Part shown: one piece after another, positions 7,035 through 7,111 of the stretch
Layout: every line of letters starts with the position of its first letter
Position numbering within the stretch: position 1 is the first letter of the stretch
Origin: an uncultured Opitutales bacterium
GTDB taxonomy: Bacteria > Verrucomicrobiota > Verrucomicrobiia > Opitutales > UBA2995
DNA length: 7,111 bases
Reading direction: 5' to 3'
NCBI GenBank assembly: GCA_937920335.1
Contig: CALGUT010000818.1
Coordinates: 1-7,111 of the forward strand
The notes under the pieces: model-generated
Told to the model about the DNA's origin: nothing
Database searches by the model: none
Seen by the model: only the letters and a program-made list of their open reading frames with translations
Made by a program: the position numbers and the translations under genes

Positions 7035-7063
7035 CTAGAGCAGATCTCGTTCAAGTTCTCTAG
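7035..7063. repeat. Short inverted repeat in the leader of the GH117-like gene
   Basis: CTAGAG at 7035-7040 is mirrored by CTCTAG at 7058-7063 across a 17-base spacer, 29-57 bp upstream of the chosen ATG. The spacer also contains the palindrome AGATCT. The position would suit an operator for the whole sugar locus. The arms are only 6 bp, so chance is a serious alternative. The 5' region continues past the window edge, and no full promoter was recognised. Confidence 0.22.
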
Positions 7064-7111
7064 GGAGTGTTTGTGAATTCAGAATCGAAACCAAATAAAA
7101 ATAGCAGCAAT

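Noticed and set aside
7007..7054. N-terminal extension of the GH117-like gene from a TTG start
   Set aside because: It would add 16 polar and Cys-containing residues before a clean lipoprotein signal peptide, disrupting the expected short basic N-terminus.

Overview
The window comes from a Gram-negative bacterium of roughly balanced GC. Two proteins carry lipoprotein signals, and two more have ordinary export signals. The gene families (an S1-type sulfatase, a DUF2961/GH172-type protein, a GH117-like beta-propeller and a DUF6786 lipoprotein) are typical of polysaccharide-degrading marine or aquatic Planctomycetota/Verrucomicrobiota, and occur also in some Bacteroidota. No SusC/SusD-type transporter is present and Shine-Dalgarno motifs are weak or absent. 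I lean towards the PVC group, but this is inference; the sequence alone does not settle the phylum.

Layout. Bases 1-426 (+) hold the 3' end of a potassium-channel-type ion transporter with a TVGYGD selectivity filter and a C-terminal four-cysteine zinc-ribbon-like tail. It converges, with only 19 bp between stop codons, on a run of five minus-strand genes that fills the rest of the window. Read in their own direction these are: a GH117-like lipoprotein (7006-6026), a 154-bp gap, an exported DUF2961/GH172-type protein (5871-4219), 13 bp, a DUF6786 lipoprotein (4205-2928), a 1-base stop/start overlap, an exported formylglycine-type sulfatase (2928-1348), a 122-bp gap, and a cytoplasmic SDR oxidoreductase (1225-446).

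How they may work together. The set reads as a small glycan-catabolism locus. An outer-membrane or periplasmic glycosidase (GH117-like), a second exported putative glycosidase (DUF2961) and a sulfatase could trim a sulfated glycan. A DUF6786 lipoprotein of unknown function, possibly with a carbohydrate-binding or mutarotase-like fold, would sit beside them. A cytoplasmic SDR would oxidise or reduce a released sugar or sugar acid. The three middle genes are tightly packed and probably co-transcribed; the first and last may have their own control regions. The substrate cannot be told from the sequence. The most interesting point is the tight coupling of the uncharacterised DUF6786 gene with the DUF2961 and sulfatase genes.

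No tRNA, rRNA, CRISPR array, insertion sequence or convincing intrinsic terminator was seen. No stretch longer than about 300 bases lacks a gene.
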